From Bog-756 sp963769765 (GTDB lineage Bacteria > Actinomycetota > Acidimicrobiia > Acidimicrobiales > RAAP-2), in assembly GCA_963769765.1 (NCBI GenBank), contig CAVYNA010000001.1, forward strand, positions 186,001-250,000: 64,000 nt of DNA. Reading direction: 5' to 3'. Numbering within the stretch: position 1 is the stretch's first letter; each line of letters begins with the position of its first letter. The position numbers were made by a program, and so were the translations under genes. The notes beneath the pieces were generated by a model. It ran no database searches. It was not told the DNA's origin and worked only from the letters and a program-made list of their open reading frames with translations. Below are positions 1 to 10,763 of this stretch, in pieces.

Positions 1-799
1 CGTGCCATGGCATTCGCGTGGGCGGCATTGGTGCGCCACAGATCGTCGGAGAGGAGGGCGACGAACTGCGCGGCGACGAAGCGCATCTTGGAGGCGAGTT
101 GCATGGACTGCTTCCGGACGAAGCGCAGCGCGGTCTCCTCCTCGGGCCGGAAGGCGACGACCGACTCGGCCGCCAGGGCGCCGTTCTTCGTCCCGCCGAA
201 TGAGAGGACGTCGACGCCTACCTTCGACCCGAAGGCTCCGAGCCCCACTCCGAGAGCCGCCGCCGCGTTGGCGAGCCGTGCGCCGTCGAGATGCAGCCAC
301 ATGCCGTGGCTGTGGGCCCAGTGACCGAGGGCCGCGATCTCCTCGACCGAGTAGCAGGTGCCGAGCTCGGTCGACTGGGTGATCGAGACGACGCGTGGCT
401 GTACGTGGTGCTCGACTCCGAATCCGGTGGCAGCCGACTCGAGCTGGTCGACCGTGAGCTTGCCGTGCTCGGTGGGCACGGTGATGAGCTTGCTGCCGAG
501 GAAGCGTTCGGGTGCGCCGCACTCGTCGACGGCGATGTGGGCGGAGGCAGCGCAGATCACCGCTTCGAAAGGACGGAGGAGCGACTGCAGCCCGACGACG
601 TTGGCGCCGGTGCCGTTGAACGTGAAGTAGACGTCGGCGTCGTCTCCGAAGTGGCGCCGGAAGAGCTCGATCGCGGCGAGCGTCGTCTCGTCGTAGCCGT
701 AGGCGACGGCATGGCCGACGTTGACCGTCGCGACGGCTTCGAGGACGTCGGGATGGACGCCGGACCAATTGTCGCTCGCGAACGTGCGGACGGCGAGGG

Positions 800-803
<4 letters not shown>
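1..803 (-). CDS. Low-specificity L-threonine aldolase (C-terminal part beyond window)
   Basis: PLP-dependent aldolase that would cleave L-threonine or allo-threonine to glycine and acetaldehyde. Reading the minus strand from GTG at 803 gives a beta-eliminating-lyase type protein: DNWSGVHPDVLEA near the N terminus, then SFGGTKNGA, whose Lys is the expected PLP Schiff-base residue, followed by RKQSMQLASKMRF. The GTG overlaps the stop of the upstream ABC-F gene (GTGA), so the two are probably co-transcribed. About 267 codons are visible; the family is usually around 340 residues, so the C terminus lies off the left edge. The fold-type I family is clear; substrate specificity is inferred. Confidence 0.85.
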
Positions 804-2479
<1,676 letters not shown>

Positions 2480-2604
2480 GGCGACCAGTGTGCCAGCCGC
2501 CACGGGTGGGGGACCCCGGTTGCCGTCAGTACCCTTGTGGGGATGGAGGACCGTGTTCCCGATCGTGCCGGCTGCCCGGCTCCTCGGGCCTCAGGAGGGG
2601 TCCG

Positions 2605-3567
2605 GTGGTAGAGGCACGCCCGGAGCCCGCGACGGAGCCGGAGCCCGCGACTGAGTCGGAGGCGGGGACGGAGGCGGAGTCGGCCGACGCAGCGGCGGAC
2701 GAGACCGGGCCGCAGGGGCGACGCGGGCTGCGCGGGATTGCAACGCTCTTCGAGCGGCTGACCACTGCCATTCGTGACGGCGACGACCAGCTGGTCGAGC
2801 GGACGATCCTCTCGCTCAGCCAGCGCAGCCGGCTGCTCGCCCCGTTGGCCCTGGCGGTCGGAGCATTCGCCATGCTCTTCGAGGGGGTGAAGCTCCTCGT
2901 GACCAACTGGCGACTGACCCTGATCCAGATCCTTCCCGCGATGTGGATCTGGGCGGCGATGCTCAATCTCAAGATGCACGTGTTCCGCGGCAAGTCGTTC
3001 AATGTCGTCCGAGGACCGGTACTCGTCCCGGTCAACCTCACGATCATCGGGATCACCGCGGCGAGCTTCTTCCTCAACGCGGTGTTCGCGTTCGCGATCT
3101 CCCGACCAGGCAAGCCGGAGATCGGCCCTGCCTTCGCCGAGGCGCGCAAGCACTGGCGGCCGGTCTTCGGGTGGGGGGCCCTCATCGGGCTCGCCCTCGG
3201 CATGGCGACGACGGTCGTCGACCGCTGGGGGAAGGGCTGGTTCGCGCTGACCACGAGCGTCGTGGTCGCCGTGATGATGTTCGCCTACGTGGCCATCCCC
3301 GCGCGATTGATCGGTGCCCGATCGCAGCGCTCGAGACGGGACAAGCTCACCGCTGCGGCGGTCGGCGGGGCCATCGGTGGGATCGTGTGCTCGCCCCCGT
3401 ATGCGCTCGGACGCCTCGCGATCGTCATGCTCGGCTCCCACACCCTGCGCGTCCTCGCCGTCGTCATGCTGTGCATCGCGGTCGTGCTCCAGACGGGTGC
3501 GACCACGACGGTCAAGGCGATCAAGATGAGCGCCAAGCTGGTCGTCGGGAAGGAACCGACGGGCTGA
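2605..3567 (+). CDS. Multi-pass membrane protein of unknown function
   Basis: Not recognised as a named family. GTG at 2605 is chosen because AGGAGG lies at 2593-2598, six bases upstream; this gives 320 residues. The first 50 residues are a soluble Glu/Pro/Ala-rich segment. Four to six hydrophobic segments follow, among them LLAPLALAVGAFAMLF, LVPVNLTIIGITAASFFL, VFGWGALIGLALGMA and LRVLAVVMLCIAVVL. The C terminus is short and basic. It stands alone between the divergent ettA gene and the Tad operon. Function unknown; possibly a small-solute or stress membrane protein, but nothing in the sequence decides this. Confidence 0.75.
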   Translation: MVEARPEPATEPEPATESEAGTEAESADAAADETGPQGRRGLRGIATLFERLTTAIRDGDDQLVERTILSLSQRSRLLAPLALAVGAFAMLFEGVKLLVTNWRLTLIQILPAMWIWAAMLNLKMHVFRGKSFNVVRGPVLVPVNLTIIGITAASFFLNAVFAFAISRPGKPEIGPAFAEARKHWRPVFGWGALIGLALGMATTVVDRWGKGWFALTTSVVVAVMMFAYVAIPARLIGARSQRSRRDKLTAAAVGGAIGGIVCSPPYALGRLAIVMLGSHTLRVLAVVMLCIAVVLQTGATTTVKAIKMSAKLVVGKEPTG

Positions 3568-3758
3568 ATTCACCGGGGGCTGCAAGGTCTTCGACCAGTG
3601 GGCGAGCAAGGTGTACCACCGACGCTCATGCCGTGTCCGGCACCTCGACCCCGTCCGTCGTCGCGGCAGCGGCTCGTCTCGAGCGGCGGGACCCGCTGCC
3701 GAATGGGCCCATTCGGATCGCGAAAGCCCTGATCGGGCGGGCGCGGACGCGGAACAAT

Positions 3759-3775
3759 TTGCACACCGTGTGCAA
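3759..3775. promoter_or_regulatory. 17-bp perfect inverted repeat upstream of the Tad operon (possible operator)
   Basis: TTGCACACCGTGTGCAA has 8-bp arms around a single central base and lies 45 bp before the first gene of the Tad/Flp operon, in a 252-bp intergenic region (3568-3819). Its size and symmetry are those of a dimeric repressor site. No cognate regulator is encoded next to it. Confidence 0.5.
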
Positions 3776-3819
3776 TCACTTCGACGTTTCCCGCGGACTC
3801 TTCGTATCGTGCCGGCTCG

Positions 3820-4419
3820 ATGAAGGGGCACATCGCACGGGTCGAACACGCGGGGAGCGCCATCGCGAGGTTGGTGCCACTGGGGCTCCTCGCCGCGGTG
3901 GCCTGCGCCTGTGCTCCCGGCGCTGCCGTTCCGTCGCCCTCCTCGCCGGCATCCCACGGACACCTCGTGCTGGGTCGAGTCCCGGGCGGGCCGCCGACGA
4001 CGGGTCAGCGTGGCGCGACCGTCGACGCCGTGCTGTCGGCGTGGGTCGCGGCCCAGCAGGCCTTCGAGATCGCTGCTCGCACCGTCGACCCGGGACTGCC
4101 CGCCCTCGTCGCGACGACCGTCGGCCCGCAGTTGGTCTCGGTGCGATCGCTGCTCGCATCGTTGCAAGCGGCAGGTGACATCGCGGAGGGGAACGTCGAT
4201 CTCGGCACGCCGGCGGTCGTGAGCCTCGGATCTACTACCGCTGTCGTCGATGCATGCATCCACGACGCGGAGATCGTGGTCTCGTCGGCGACCGGTGCTC
4301 CGGTGCCGGGAGTCGCGGGCGAGGTCGCATTCGAGCGGCTGACGTCGACGATGACATGGGTCGCAGATGGGTGGAAGTTGTCGAACGAACAAGTGGAGGT
4401 GACGACATGTGGCGCGTGA
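3820..4419 (+). CDS. Putative secreted lipoprotein, first gene of the Tad operon
   Basis: 199 residues. After a basic start there is a hydrophobic segment (LVPLGLLAAVACACAPG) that ends in a lipobox-like LAAVAC or a signal-peptidase I site, then a Pro/Ser-rich stretch. The mature part (VDAVLSAWVAAQQAF ... WVADGWKLSNEQVEV) resembles small NTF2-like or Mce-associated extracytoplasmic domains, but I do not assign it to one. Its end overlaps the next gene by 13 bases, and the whole run to 14506 is tightly packed, so it probably belongs to the pilus operon. Role in pilus assembly is inferred from position only. Confidence 0.7.
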   Translation: MKGHIARVEHAGSAIARLVPLGLLAAVACACAPGAAVPSPSSPASHGHLVLGRVPGGPPTTGQRGATVDAVLSAWVAAQQAFEIAARTVDPGLPALVATTVGPQLVSVRSLLASLQAAGDIAEGNVDLGTPAVVSLGSTTAVVDACIHDAEIVVSSATGAPVPGVAGEVAFERLTSTMTWVADGWKLSNEQVEVTTCGA

Positions 4420-5327
4420 CGAGGCCAACGGACACCGGCCGCCGGGTCGGCCGCACGGCGCTTGCAATCGTCTTGGCCGTCGCCGCGTCAGCGGTCTGGG
4501 CGCTGCCGTCCTGGGCCGGCGCATCCGGAGGCGATGGACCCGGAGGCACGGTCACCGTCGGCGCCTCAGGCGGTGGCGCGACGGGAGGGGGTCCGGCGAG
4601 CCCGGGCGCACCGGGAAGCGGCGGCGGCACCCCGGCGAGCCCGTGGACGTGCACTTCGATGTACCTGGCCCTGAACAACCAACCGGGGATCCCGCCGGGA
4701 GGACCCTTGCCCGGCGCCTGGTACTCCGTGACGTGCACCGACGCGGCCACCGGCATCCAGACGAGCCAGACGGTGTGGCTGACGACGCCACCGTCCGGGG
4801 GCGCACCTCCGGTCGACCCCTATGCCCTCGCGGTCCAGGCCGAGAGCTCGATGGTGCTGCCTCGTCCCACCATCCAGGTCGATCCGGCCGGGGCCGCCAT
4901 CGTCAACCTTCCGACCTGGCTCTGGATCGATCCGACGATCTGGCATGCCGAGCAGGTCTCCGCCACTGCAGGTGGTGTGACCGCGACCGCGGTCGCGGTC
5001 CCGGTGTCGGTGGCCTTCTCGATGGGAGACGGCGGCACGGTCGTCTGTGCCGGCCCCGGGACGCCCTACGATCCGAGCCGACCGGCATCCGTCCAGACAA
5101 CGGCATGTTCGTACAAGTACCGCACCTCGTCGATCGGCCAGCCGTCACCTGACGGAAATCCGAACGACGCGGCATTCACGGTCTCGGCAGCCGTCACGTG
5201 GGCGGTGTCGTGGAGCGCTCTCGGGGCGCCCGGCGGCGGTGCGCTCCCGACCATCGACACCTCATCGTCGATCCCCCTCAGGGTCGTACAAGTGGAGAGC
5301 CTCAACGCCCTGGCGGGCCCTGCATGA
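4407..5327 (+). CDS. Secreted Gly/Pro-rich protein of the Tad operon, unknown function
   Basis: 306 residues starting at ATG 4407, with GGAGGT at 4395-4400 six bases upstream. A signal peptide (TALAIVLAVAASAVWALPSWAGA) is followed by about 45 residues of Gly/Pro/Ala-rich linker, then a domain with cysteines in TCTSM, TCTD, VVCAG and ACSYK contexts that could form two disulfides. No catalytic motif is evident. It overlaps its upstream neighbour by 13 bases and its downstream neighbour by four. Such secreted proteins are common at the head of actinobacterial Tad loci; a structural or surface role is inference. Confidence 0.7.
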   Translation: MWRVTRPTDTGRRVGRTALAIVLAVAASAVWALPSWAGASGGDGPGGTVTVGASGGGATGGGPASPGAPGSGGGTPASPWTCTSMYLALNNQPGIPPGGPLPGAWYSVTCTDAATGIQTSQTVWLTTPPSGGAPPVDPYALAVQAESSMVLPRPTIQVDPAGAAIVNLPTWLWIDPTIWHAEQVSATAGGVTATAVAVPVSVAFSMGDGGTVVCAGPGTPYDPSRPASVQTTACSYKYRTSSIGQPSPDGNPNDAAFTVSAAVTWAVSWSALGAPGGGALPTIDTSSSIPLRVVQVESLNALAGPA

Positions 5328-6169
5328 CGTCCGTGCTCGATCGAGCTGCGCGGTCGGCCCGGAACCCCGTCGATCGCGTGGCAGCCGCGCGCCTTCCTGA
5401 GGGAGGTCCGAACCGCCGTCCGCTGCTCGCTGTCGCGTCAGCGCTCGTGGTCTTCGCAAGCATCGCGGCCTTCGCCGGGATCTACTCGTCTGCGACGCAT
5501 GAGGTCCAGGTGATCGTGACCGCCCGAACCGTCGAGCAGGGGCAGTCGTTCGTCGCCGCCGATCTCACCGTTGCGAACATCGCAATCTCGGGTGGGGTGA
5601 GCCCGGTGCCGGTGGGCGATGCTTCGCTGCTCGCCGGCAAACGGGCCGCGGTCACCATTCCCGCGGGCTCCCTCTTGACCATGGCCGACGTGAGCGCAGG
5701 TCCCACGCTCCCGGCGGGGGAGGCCGTCGTCGGGATCGCACTGAAGGACGGACAATTTCCCGCCTCCGGTCTTGTCGGAGGCGACCAGGTGATGCTCGTG
5801 CAGACGGCGACTCCCGGAACTCCGCTCGCCTCACCTGCAGCGTCACCAGCAGGTGGCGTTGCAGCGGGTGGCTCCGCGCCGACTGGCGACCCAGCGTCGG
5901 GCACCGGTGTGCTGGTACCGCAGGCCACGGTGTTCGGTGTGTCGGTGCCGCCGACGGGATCAGCGGGCGGTTCATCGCTCTTCGTCTCGGTCGAGCTGTC
6001 GGCGACCGAGGCACCCGCGGTTTCGATCGCCGCGTCGTCGGCCCAGGTGAGCCTGGTGCTGCTGCCTCCAAGCGCGGCCGCGGGCGCGTCCCAAGGTGCC
6101 CTGTCGCCGACCGGGTCCCGCGGCGCGAGCGGTCAGGGTGGAGCGAGCGGTCAGGGTGGCCAGGGATGA
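5324..6169 (+). CDS. SAF-domain membrane protein, CpaB/RcpC-like pilus assembly factor
   Basis: 281 residues from ATG 5324 (ATGA overlap with the previous stop). One N-terminal membrane segment (LLAVASALVVFASIAAFAGIY) is followed by the SAF domain, recognisable by VEQGQSFVAADLTVANIAI, GKRAAVTIPAGSLLTMADV and VGIALKDGQFPA. In Tad systems the CpaB/RcpC protein sits in the periplasm or cell wall space and helps pilus secretion. The last 100 residues are Gly/Ala/Ser-rich low complexity ending in a repeated GASGQGG, unlike typical CpaB proteins. Lies directly before the CpaE-like and TadA genes, which supports the call. Confidence 0.8.
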   Translation: MTSVLDRAARSARNPVDRVAAARLPEGGPNRRPLLAVASALVVFASIAAFAGIYSSATHEVQVIVTARTVEQGQSFVAADLTVANIAISGGVSPVPVGDASLLAGKRAAVTIPAGSLLTMADVSAGPTLPAGEAVVGIALKDGQFPASGLVGGDQVMLVQTATPGTPLASPAASPAGGVAAGGSAPTGDPASGTGVLVPQATVFGVSVPPTGSAGGSSLFVSVELSATEAPAVSIAASSAQVSLVLLPPSAAAGASQGALSPTGSRGASGQGGASGQGGQG

Positions 6170-6969
6170 CCGTCGTCGCCTTCGCATCGGTGAAGGGCTC
6201 GCCGGGGGTCACGACCCTGGCCTGCCTCGTCGGAGCATTGTGGACGGGCCGTCGCCCGGTCGTCGTCGAAGCCGATGCCGACGGGGGCGATCTCGCGGCA
6301 CGTTTCGGGCTCAGCTCGCGCCGTGGCTGGACCAGCCTCGTCAATGCAGCTCGACGCGATGGTGCCGGGACGTCGATCGGATCGCACCTCCAGCAGCTGC
6401 CCGGCGGTCTTGACGTCCTGGTCGCCCCGGCCTCCTCCGATTGGCGTCACGGCGATCCGCCAGCACATCAGCTCGCCCTCGAGACCGACGAGTGCCGCGA
6501 GGAAGGGCTCGACTTGCTGGTCGACCTCGGCCGGCTCCATCCCAACGGCGTTGTCACCGCTTGGCTCGCCCGAGCCGATCGGATCGTGCTCGTCACGAAG
6601 GGCGACACCGCCTCGTTGGCCCAACTTCGCGACCGGGTCGGATGCGCATTCGACGCCATCGGCGACCGAGCCGTCCTTGCGGTGGTCGACAGCGCGCATG
6701 GTGAGCACGAGATCGAGCAGTTCACAGGCATCGAACGGATCGTCACTGTCCCGTTCGACCCCCCGACCGCTGCGATTGCGAGCGGAGCGCGTTCGGGCCG
6801 TCGTCGACTCTCACGCTCCGCCCTCATCCAGTCCGTGTCGAGGCTTGCATCCGGGCTGTGCGGGGTGGCTATGCCGGTCGACGCAGACCTTGTCGAAGTC
6901 GCCGCCGGCGGACCCGAAGACTACGGCGAGCCCTCGGCGCGTCCGTCCGTTGCCCGGGCGGCAGGATGA
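6166..6969 (+). CDS. CpaE/TadZ-like P-loop protein (MinD/ParA superfamily), variant Walker A
   Basis: 267 residues; ATGA overlap with the SAF gene. The deviant Walker A region reads FASVKGSPGVTTLACLVG: the first Lys of the ParA/MinD motif is present, but the usual GK(T/S) lysine is Val. The Walker B-like stretch is LDLLVDLGRLHPNG. TadZ/CpaE proteins localise the Tad machine at the pole; many are poor or inactive ATPases. The gene order before tadA is typical. ATP hydrolysis by this protein is doubtful from the motif, although nucleotide binding may remain. Confidence 0.8.
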   Translation: MTVVAFASVKGSPGVTTLACLVGALWTGRRPVVVEADADGGDLAARFGLSSRRGWTSLVNAARRDGAGTSIGSHLQQLPGGLDVLVAPASSDWRHGDPPAHQLALETDECREEGLDLLVDLGRLHPNGVVTAWLARADRIVLVTKGDTASLAQLRDRVGCAFDAIGDRAVLAVVDSAHGEHEIEQFTGIERIVTVPFDPPTAAIASGARSGRRRLSRSALIQSVSRLASGLCGVAMPVDADLVEVAAGGPEDYGEPSARPSVARAAG

Positions 6970-8351
6970 GCGGGACACTGACGGCAATCCTCCGCGACCT
7001 GGTCGCGGAGGATCTGTCCACGCCGGAAACTGCGCGACTCGACGATGCGGACCGACGCGAATTCGCACGACAGCAGATCTTCGTCCACATGGACGATCTC
7101 CTCGACCACAGCGATCCTTCGACGTTCGAGCTCGCATCGTCGGGCGACGAGCAGGGGCTCGCGCAGACGGTCATCGACTCGCTGTTCGGCATGGGACGGC
7201 TCCAACGACTGATCGACGACCCACAGATCGAGAACATCGACGTGAACGGCTGTGACCGCGTCTGGGTCACCTATGCGGACGGGACGAAGGAGCTGGTCGG
7301 CCCTGTTGCGGAGTCTGACGAGGAGCTCGTCGAGTTGGTTCGTTCAGCCGCAAGCCGATTCGGCCTCTCCGAACGTCGATTCGATCTGGCCCGACCCGAG
7401 CTCGACCTCCGGCTGCCCGACGGCAGTCGGCTCTCGGCATTGATGGCCGTGGCCCTGCGGCCGGCCATCTCGATCAGGCGCCACCGATTCGCCGACCTCT
7501 CGTTGTCGGACCTCGTGGCGATGGGAACCGTCGACGAGGATCTGTGCTCGTTGCTCGGCGCCGCAGTCCGCGCCCGGAAGAACATCGTTGTCGCGGGTGC
7601 GATGAATGCGGGCAAGACGACCCTGCTGCGCGCGCTCGCCGCCGAAATCCCCCAGCGCGAACGCATCGTGACCATCGAGCAAGCCTTCGAGCTCGGCCTC
7701 GACGCTCTCGTCGGTCGACATCCGGACCTCGTCGCCCTCGAGGCCCGACCGCCGAATCTGGAGGGTGTCGGCCTGATCTCCGTCGCCGATCTCGTGCGCC
7801 GAGCGCTGCGAATGAACGCTGATCGGGTCGTCGTCGGCGAGGTGCTCGGAGACGAGGTCCTGCCGATGCTCAATGCGATGAGCCAGGGACGTTCCGGCTC
7901 CATGTGCACCGTCCACGCCGACTCGTCTGCCGGCGTGTTCCGACGGCTCGCGTCCTACGCCGTCCAGGCACCAGAGCGGCTTCCGCTCGAAGCGACCAAT
8001 CTCCTGATCGCAGGGGCCGTCCACTTCGTTGTCTTCCTCGACACCGAGAACACCTTCGAGATCGATCGAGACGTCGACGTTTCGAGCGACGACCCATGCG
8101 CCGGGCTCCTCACGGCACGGAATGGTGGGCGTCGCCGTTTCCCACCGGCGGTTGGAAGGCGGAGGTTCGTCTCCTCGGTCCGCGAGGTCGTCGACGCGGA
8201 GGGAGCGCAGGTCGTCTCCAATGAGATCTACCGGCCCGGCCCCGACCGGCGTGCGGAGCCCTCGGCGCCACTCCGGCCCGGAACGCTCCGCGAGCTTCTC
8301 GAAGCCGGGTACGAGCCGCACTGGTCCGATGGCCCGGAGCTCTTCGCATGA
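6966..8351 (+). CDS. tadA: TadA/CpaF-type secretion ATPase
   Basis: 461 residues from ATG 6966 (ATGA overlap). This is the hexameric ATPase that drives Flp pilin export in Tad systems. An N-terminal domain (QTVIDSLFGMGRLQRLIDDPQIENIDVNG) precedes the motor with Walker A GAMNAGKTT (about residues 210-218, a variant of the usual GxTGSGKTT), an acidic box near IVTIEQAFELGL, Walker B RVVVGEVLGDE and the His-box CTVHADSS. It is followed by tadB-like and tadC-like genes, all overlapping. The C-terminal 60 residues after the motor are Arg-rich and less conserved in appearance. Confidence 0.92.
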   Translation: MSGTLTAILRDLVAEDLSTPETARLDDADRREFARQQIFVHMDDLLDHSDPSTFELASSGDEQGLAQTVIDSLFGMGRLQRLIDDPQIENIDVNGCDRVWVTYADGTKELVGPVAESDEELVELVRSAASRFGLSERRFDLARPELDLRLPDGSRLSALMAVALRPAISIRRHRFADLSLSDLVAMGTVDEDLCSLLGAAVRARKNIVVAGAMNAGKTTLLRALAAEIPQRERIVTIEQAFELGLDALVGRHPDLVALEARPPNLEGVGLISVADLVRRALRMNADRVVVGEVLGDEVLPMLNAMSQGRSGSMCTVHADSSAGVFRRLASYAVQAPERLPLEATNLLIAGAVHFVVFLDTENTFEIDRDVDVSSDDPCAGLLTARNGGRRRFPPAVGRRRFVSSVREVVDAEGAQVVSNEIYRPGPDRRAEPSAPLRPGTLRELLEAGYEPHWSDGPELFA

Positions 8352-9202
8352 CGATCACGTTGCCCGTCTTCTCCTGTGGCGCCGCGCTCGGCCTGGGACT
8401 TGTCGGGAGTGTCGCTTCGAGGCGGAGCGGGGGCCACCGTCCACGAGCGACCACCCGGGTCCGCCGACTGCAGGAAAATTGGGCGCGCCGTGCGCCGCTG
8501 TATGCCCTTGCTGCGGCACTCGGCGTGGCAGCGGGTGCGCTGACGGGTTGGCCGGTCGCTGCGCTCATCACGGCCGGCGCGGTGGTCGGGATCCCGGCAC
8601 TGCTCTCGCGGGTCGCCGGTGAGCGGTCCATCGCCAAGGTCGAAGCCGTGGCGACCTGGACGGAGATGCTCCAGTCCACCCTCGCCGCATCGGCCGGCCT
8701 CAGCCAGGCGATCATCGCGACCGCTCCGTTGAGCCCGCTCCCGATCAGGGATGCGGCCACCCGGCTCGCCGGCCAGCTGAGCGCCGGCCAGCATCCACGG
8801 GACGCGTTGGTCGAATTCGCGGAGGTCCTCGACGACCCGAGCGCCGACCAGGTGGTCTGCGCGCTGCTCCTCGCCACGTCGTCGCGGGCACAGCGGATGG
8901 GAGATCTGCTCTCCGCCCTCGCCGATTCGACTCGCGAGGAGGTGGCGCTCAGACTCCGGATCGAGACCGGTCGCGCTTCGGTGCGCAGCGGGGTACGCAC
9001 GGTCGTGATCTTCTCGATCGCGTTCGCCGCCGGTCTTGCGATGCTGGCCCGTCCGTACCTGCATCCGTTCGGAACCCCAACCGGTCAACTGGTGCTCGGC
9101 GCGGTGGGATCCCTCTACGCTGCCGGGCTCACGCTCATGGTGTCGATGTCGCGACCGCCCGCTCCGGTGCGGCTCCTCGGCGAGAGGGTCGAGGAGCGAT
9201 GA
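8348..9202 (+). CDS. tadB: TadB-like inner-membrane platform protein (T2SSF domain)
   Basis: 284 residues. An N-terminal hydrophobic stretch and a pair of membrane segments (APLYALAAALGVAAGALTG, PVAALITAGAVVGIPALL) precede the cytoplasmic T2SSF helical domain (TWTEMLQSTLAASAGLSQAI ... ADSTREEVALRLRIETGRASVRSG). Two more membrane segments form the C terminus. TadB and TadC together form the membrane platform on which the TadA motor acts. Overlaps tadA and the tadC-like gene by four bases each. Confidence 0.88.
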   Translation: MTITLPVFSCGAALGLGLVGSVASRRSGGHRPRATTRVRRLQENWARRAPLYALAAALGVAAGALTGWPVAALITAGAVVGIPALLSRVAGERSIAKVEAVATWTEMLQSTLAASAGLSQAIIATAPLSPLPIRDAATRLAGQLSAGQHPRDALVEFAEVLDDPSADQVVCALLLATSSRAQRMGDLLSALADSTREEVALRLRIETGRASVRSGVRTVVIFSIAFAAGLAMLARPYLHPFGTPTGQLVLGAVGSLYAAGLTLMVSMSRPPAPVRLLGERVEER

Positions 9203-10101
9203 CCACCGTCGTCGTCCTCGGACTCCTCGCAGGCGTTGGTCTCGTCGGCATCGCGGCAGGCCTCCGGAGCACCACGCCGTCGCTCGAGGCGGTTGCCGGG
9301 GTGATGGCTCGGGCACCCCGTACGGTGCGGGACGAACAACCCTCGGACCGCGGGGCCGGGCGTGCAGCGCACCGGATCGCCGAACATCCACGCGTGCGCT
9401 CCATGCTCGATGGCGATCGTGGCGGAGAGCTCATCTCCGCATTGGCGGTGACGGATGAGTCCCTCGAAGGGCTGTGCTCGCGGATCTTGATTCTGGGTGG
9501 CGCAGCCCTGGTCGCACCGCCGATCGCCTGGCTGGCGCTCGACATGGCGGGTGCCGTGTTGCCCCTTGGAATTGCGGCGGCCGCGGTCTGCCTGCTGGTT
9601 CCCGTCGGTGTCGGACTCCCCCTGATAACCCTGGTGAGACGTGCCCGCGCCCGTCGACGGCACGTGCGGACGATGCTGTCCTCGTTCGTGGACCTGACCG
9701 TCCTTGGCCTTGCCGGCGGAGTAGGTGTCGAGGGGGCACTGTCGGCCGCGTCGCAGATCAGCCACGACTGGTCAGCAAGGCGGATCGCCCGGGCGCTCGG
9801 TGGTGCCCGTGACAGTGGAATGTCGACCTGGGGCGCGCTGGGAAGGCTCGGGGACGAGCTCGGAGTTGCCGAGCTGGTCGAGTTGGCCGCCACCCTGCAG
9901 CTTGCTGGCACCGAGGGCGCAAAGGTCCGCCAGACATTGAGCGCGCGGTCAGCGGCGCTTCGGCGCCACCAGCAGGCGGATGCCGAATCCGAGGCGAATG
10001 CGGTGACCGAGCGGCTCTTCCTACCCGGCGCACTGCTCTTGATCGGATTTCTGCTCTTCATCGGCTATCCGGCCTTCGCCCGCATCCTTGGAGGCTTCTG
10101 A
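9199..10101 (+). CDS. tadC: TadC-like inner-membrane platform protein (T2SSF domain)
   Basis: 300 residues; ATGA overlap with the tadB-like gene. Membrane segments near the start (VVVLGLLAGVGLVGIAAGL), the middle (GAALVAPPIAWLALDMAGAVLP and following) and the C terminus (LFLPGALLLIGFLLFIGYPAF) flank a T2SSF domain containing TVLGLAGGVGVEGALSAASQ and ELAATLQLAGTEGAKVRQTL. This is the usual partner of TadB. A 69-bp gap follows before the pilin gene. Confidence 0.88.
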   Translation: MTTVVVLGLLAGVGLVGIAAGLRSTTPSLEAVAGVMARAPRTVRDEQPSDRGAGRAAHRIAEHPRVRSMLDGDRGGELISALAVTDESLEGLCSRILILGGAALVAPPIAWLALDMAGAVLPLGIAAAAVCLLVPVGVGLPLITLVRRARARRRHVRTMLSSFVDLTVLGLAGGVGVEGALSAASQISHDWSARRIARALGGARDSGMSTWGALGRLGDELGVAELVELAATLQLAGTEGAKVRQTLSARSAALRRHQQADAESEANAVTERLFLPGALLLIGFLLFIGYPAFARILGGF

Positions 10102-10170
10102 TGCGCCTCGAAGCCCGGCCTGCCCGCTCACCCGTCTACACCAACGTGACCATCGAGAAATGGAGCTGCC

Positions 10171-10365
10171 ATGTTCACCACCCACATCACCATCGTCTGG
10201 ACCTATCTGCGCGCTCGGCTGCATCTGCCGGGCCCGATGGACGAGACGGGATCCGTCGTGGAGAAGGTGATCCTGACCGCGATCTTCGCGGCACTTGCGA
10301 TCGCGATCGGAGCGATCATCGTCGCGAAGGTCACGACCAAGGCCAACTCCATCAATCTGGGATGA
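10171..10365 (+). CDS. Flp-like small pilin
   Basis: 64 residues. A 27-residue leader ends at Gly, then SVVEKVILTAIFAALAIAIGAII: a Glu close after the likely prepilin cleavage site, followed by about 20 hydrophobic residues, as in Flp-type pilins. The size and the position between tadC-like and tadE-like genes fit the major subunit of a Tad pilus. GGAG at 10161-10164 precedes the ATG. The exact Flp motif (Glu-Tyr) is Glu-Lys here, so this is a divergent member. Its stop overlaps the tadE-like start (ATGA). Confidence 0.78.
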   Translation: MFTTHITIVWTYLRARLHLPGPMDETGSVVEKVILTAIFAALAIAIGAIIVAKVTTKANSINLG

Positions 10366-10763
10366 CCCTGTGGAGCCGACGGGATGGGCGGAGAGGGGAG
10401 CAGGGCGCCGCCGTCGTCGAGATCGTCGTGGTGATCCCGGTCGTCATGGTGCTCTTGTTGCTCGTCGTGCAGTTCGCACTGTGGGCCCATGCGGCTCAGG
10501 TCGCACAGCTCGCCGCATCCGAGGGAGACCGCGTGGCCCGCTCTCTCGGCGGTAGCCCGGCGTCGGGGCAGACCACGGCGCAGGCGATCGCCGCCGGTGC
10601 GGGCTCGGATCTGGCCTCGTCGTCGGTCACCGCCGATGTGATGCCCGGCGACGTCGCCCGGGTAAGCGTCGTGGGGAGTGCCGTGACCATCTTCCCCTGG
10701 CTCTCGCTGCCGGTGTCCGCGGTGCAGGTCGGACCGGTCCAGGAGTTCCGGGTCTCGGGATGA
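10362..10763 (+). CDS. TadE-like pseudopilin
   Basis: 133 residues from ATG 10362, overlapping the pilin stop. The N terminus has the TadE form: a basic start, then EQGAAVVEIVVVIPVVMVLLL with Glu after the cleavage-like Gly/Ala stretch, a long hydrophobic helix and FALWAHAAQVAQLAASEGDRVAR. The remainder is a small extracytoplasmic domain. TadE-type pseudopilins are processed like Flp and take part in pilus assembly. Confidence 0.85.
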   Translation: MTLWSRRDGRRGEQGAAVVEIVVVIPVVMVLLLLVVQFALWAHAAQVAQLAASEGDRVARSLGGSPASGQTTAQAIAAGAGSDLASSSVTADVMPGDVARVSVVGSAVTIFPWLSLPVSAVQVGPVQEFRVSG

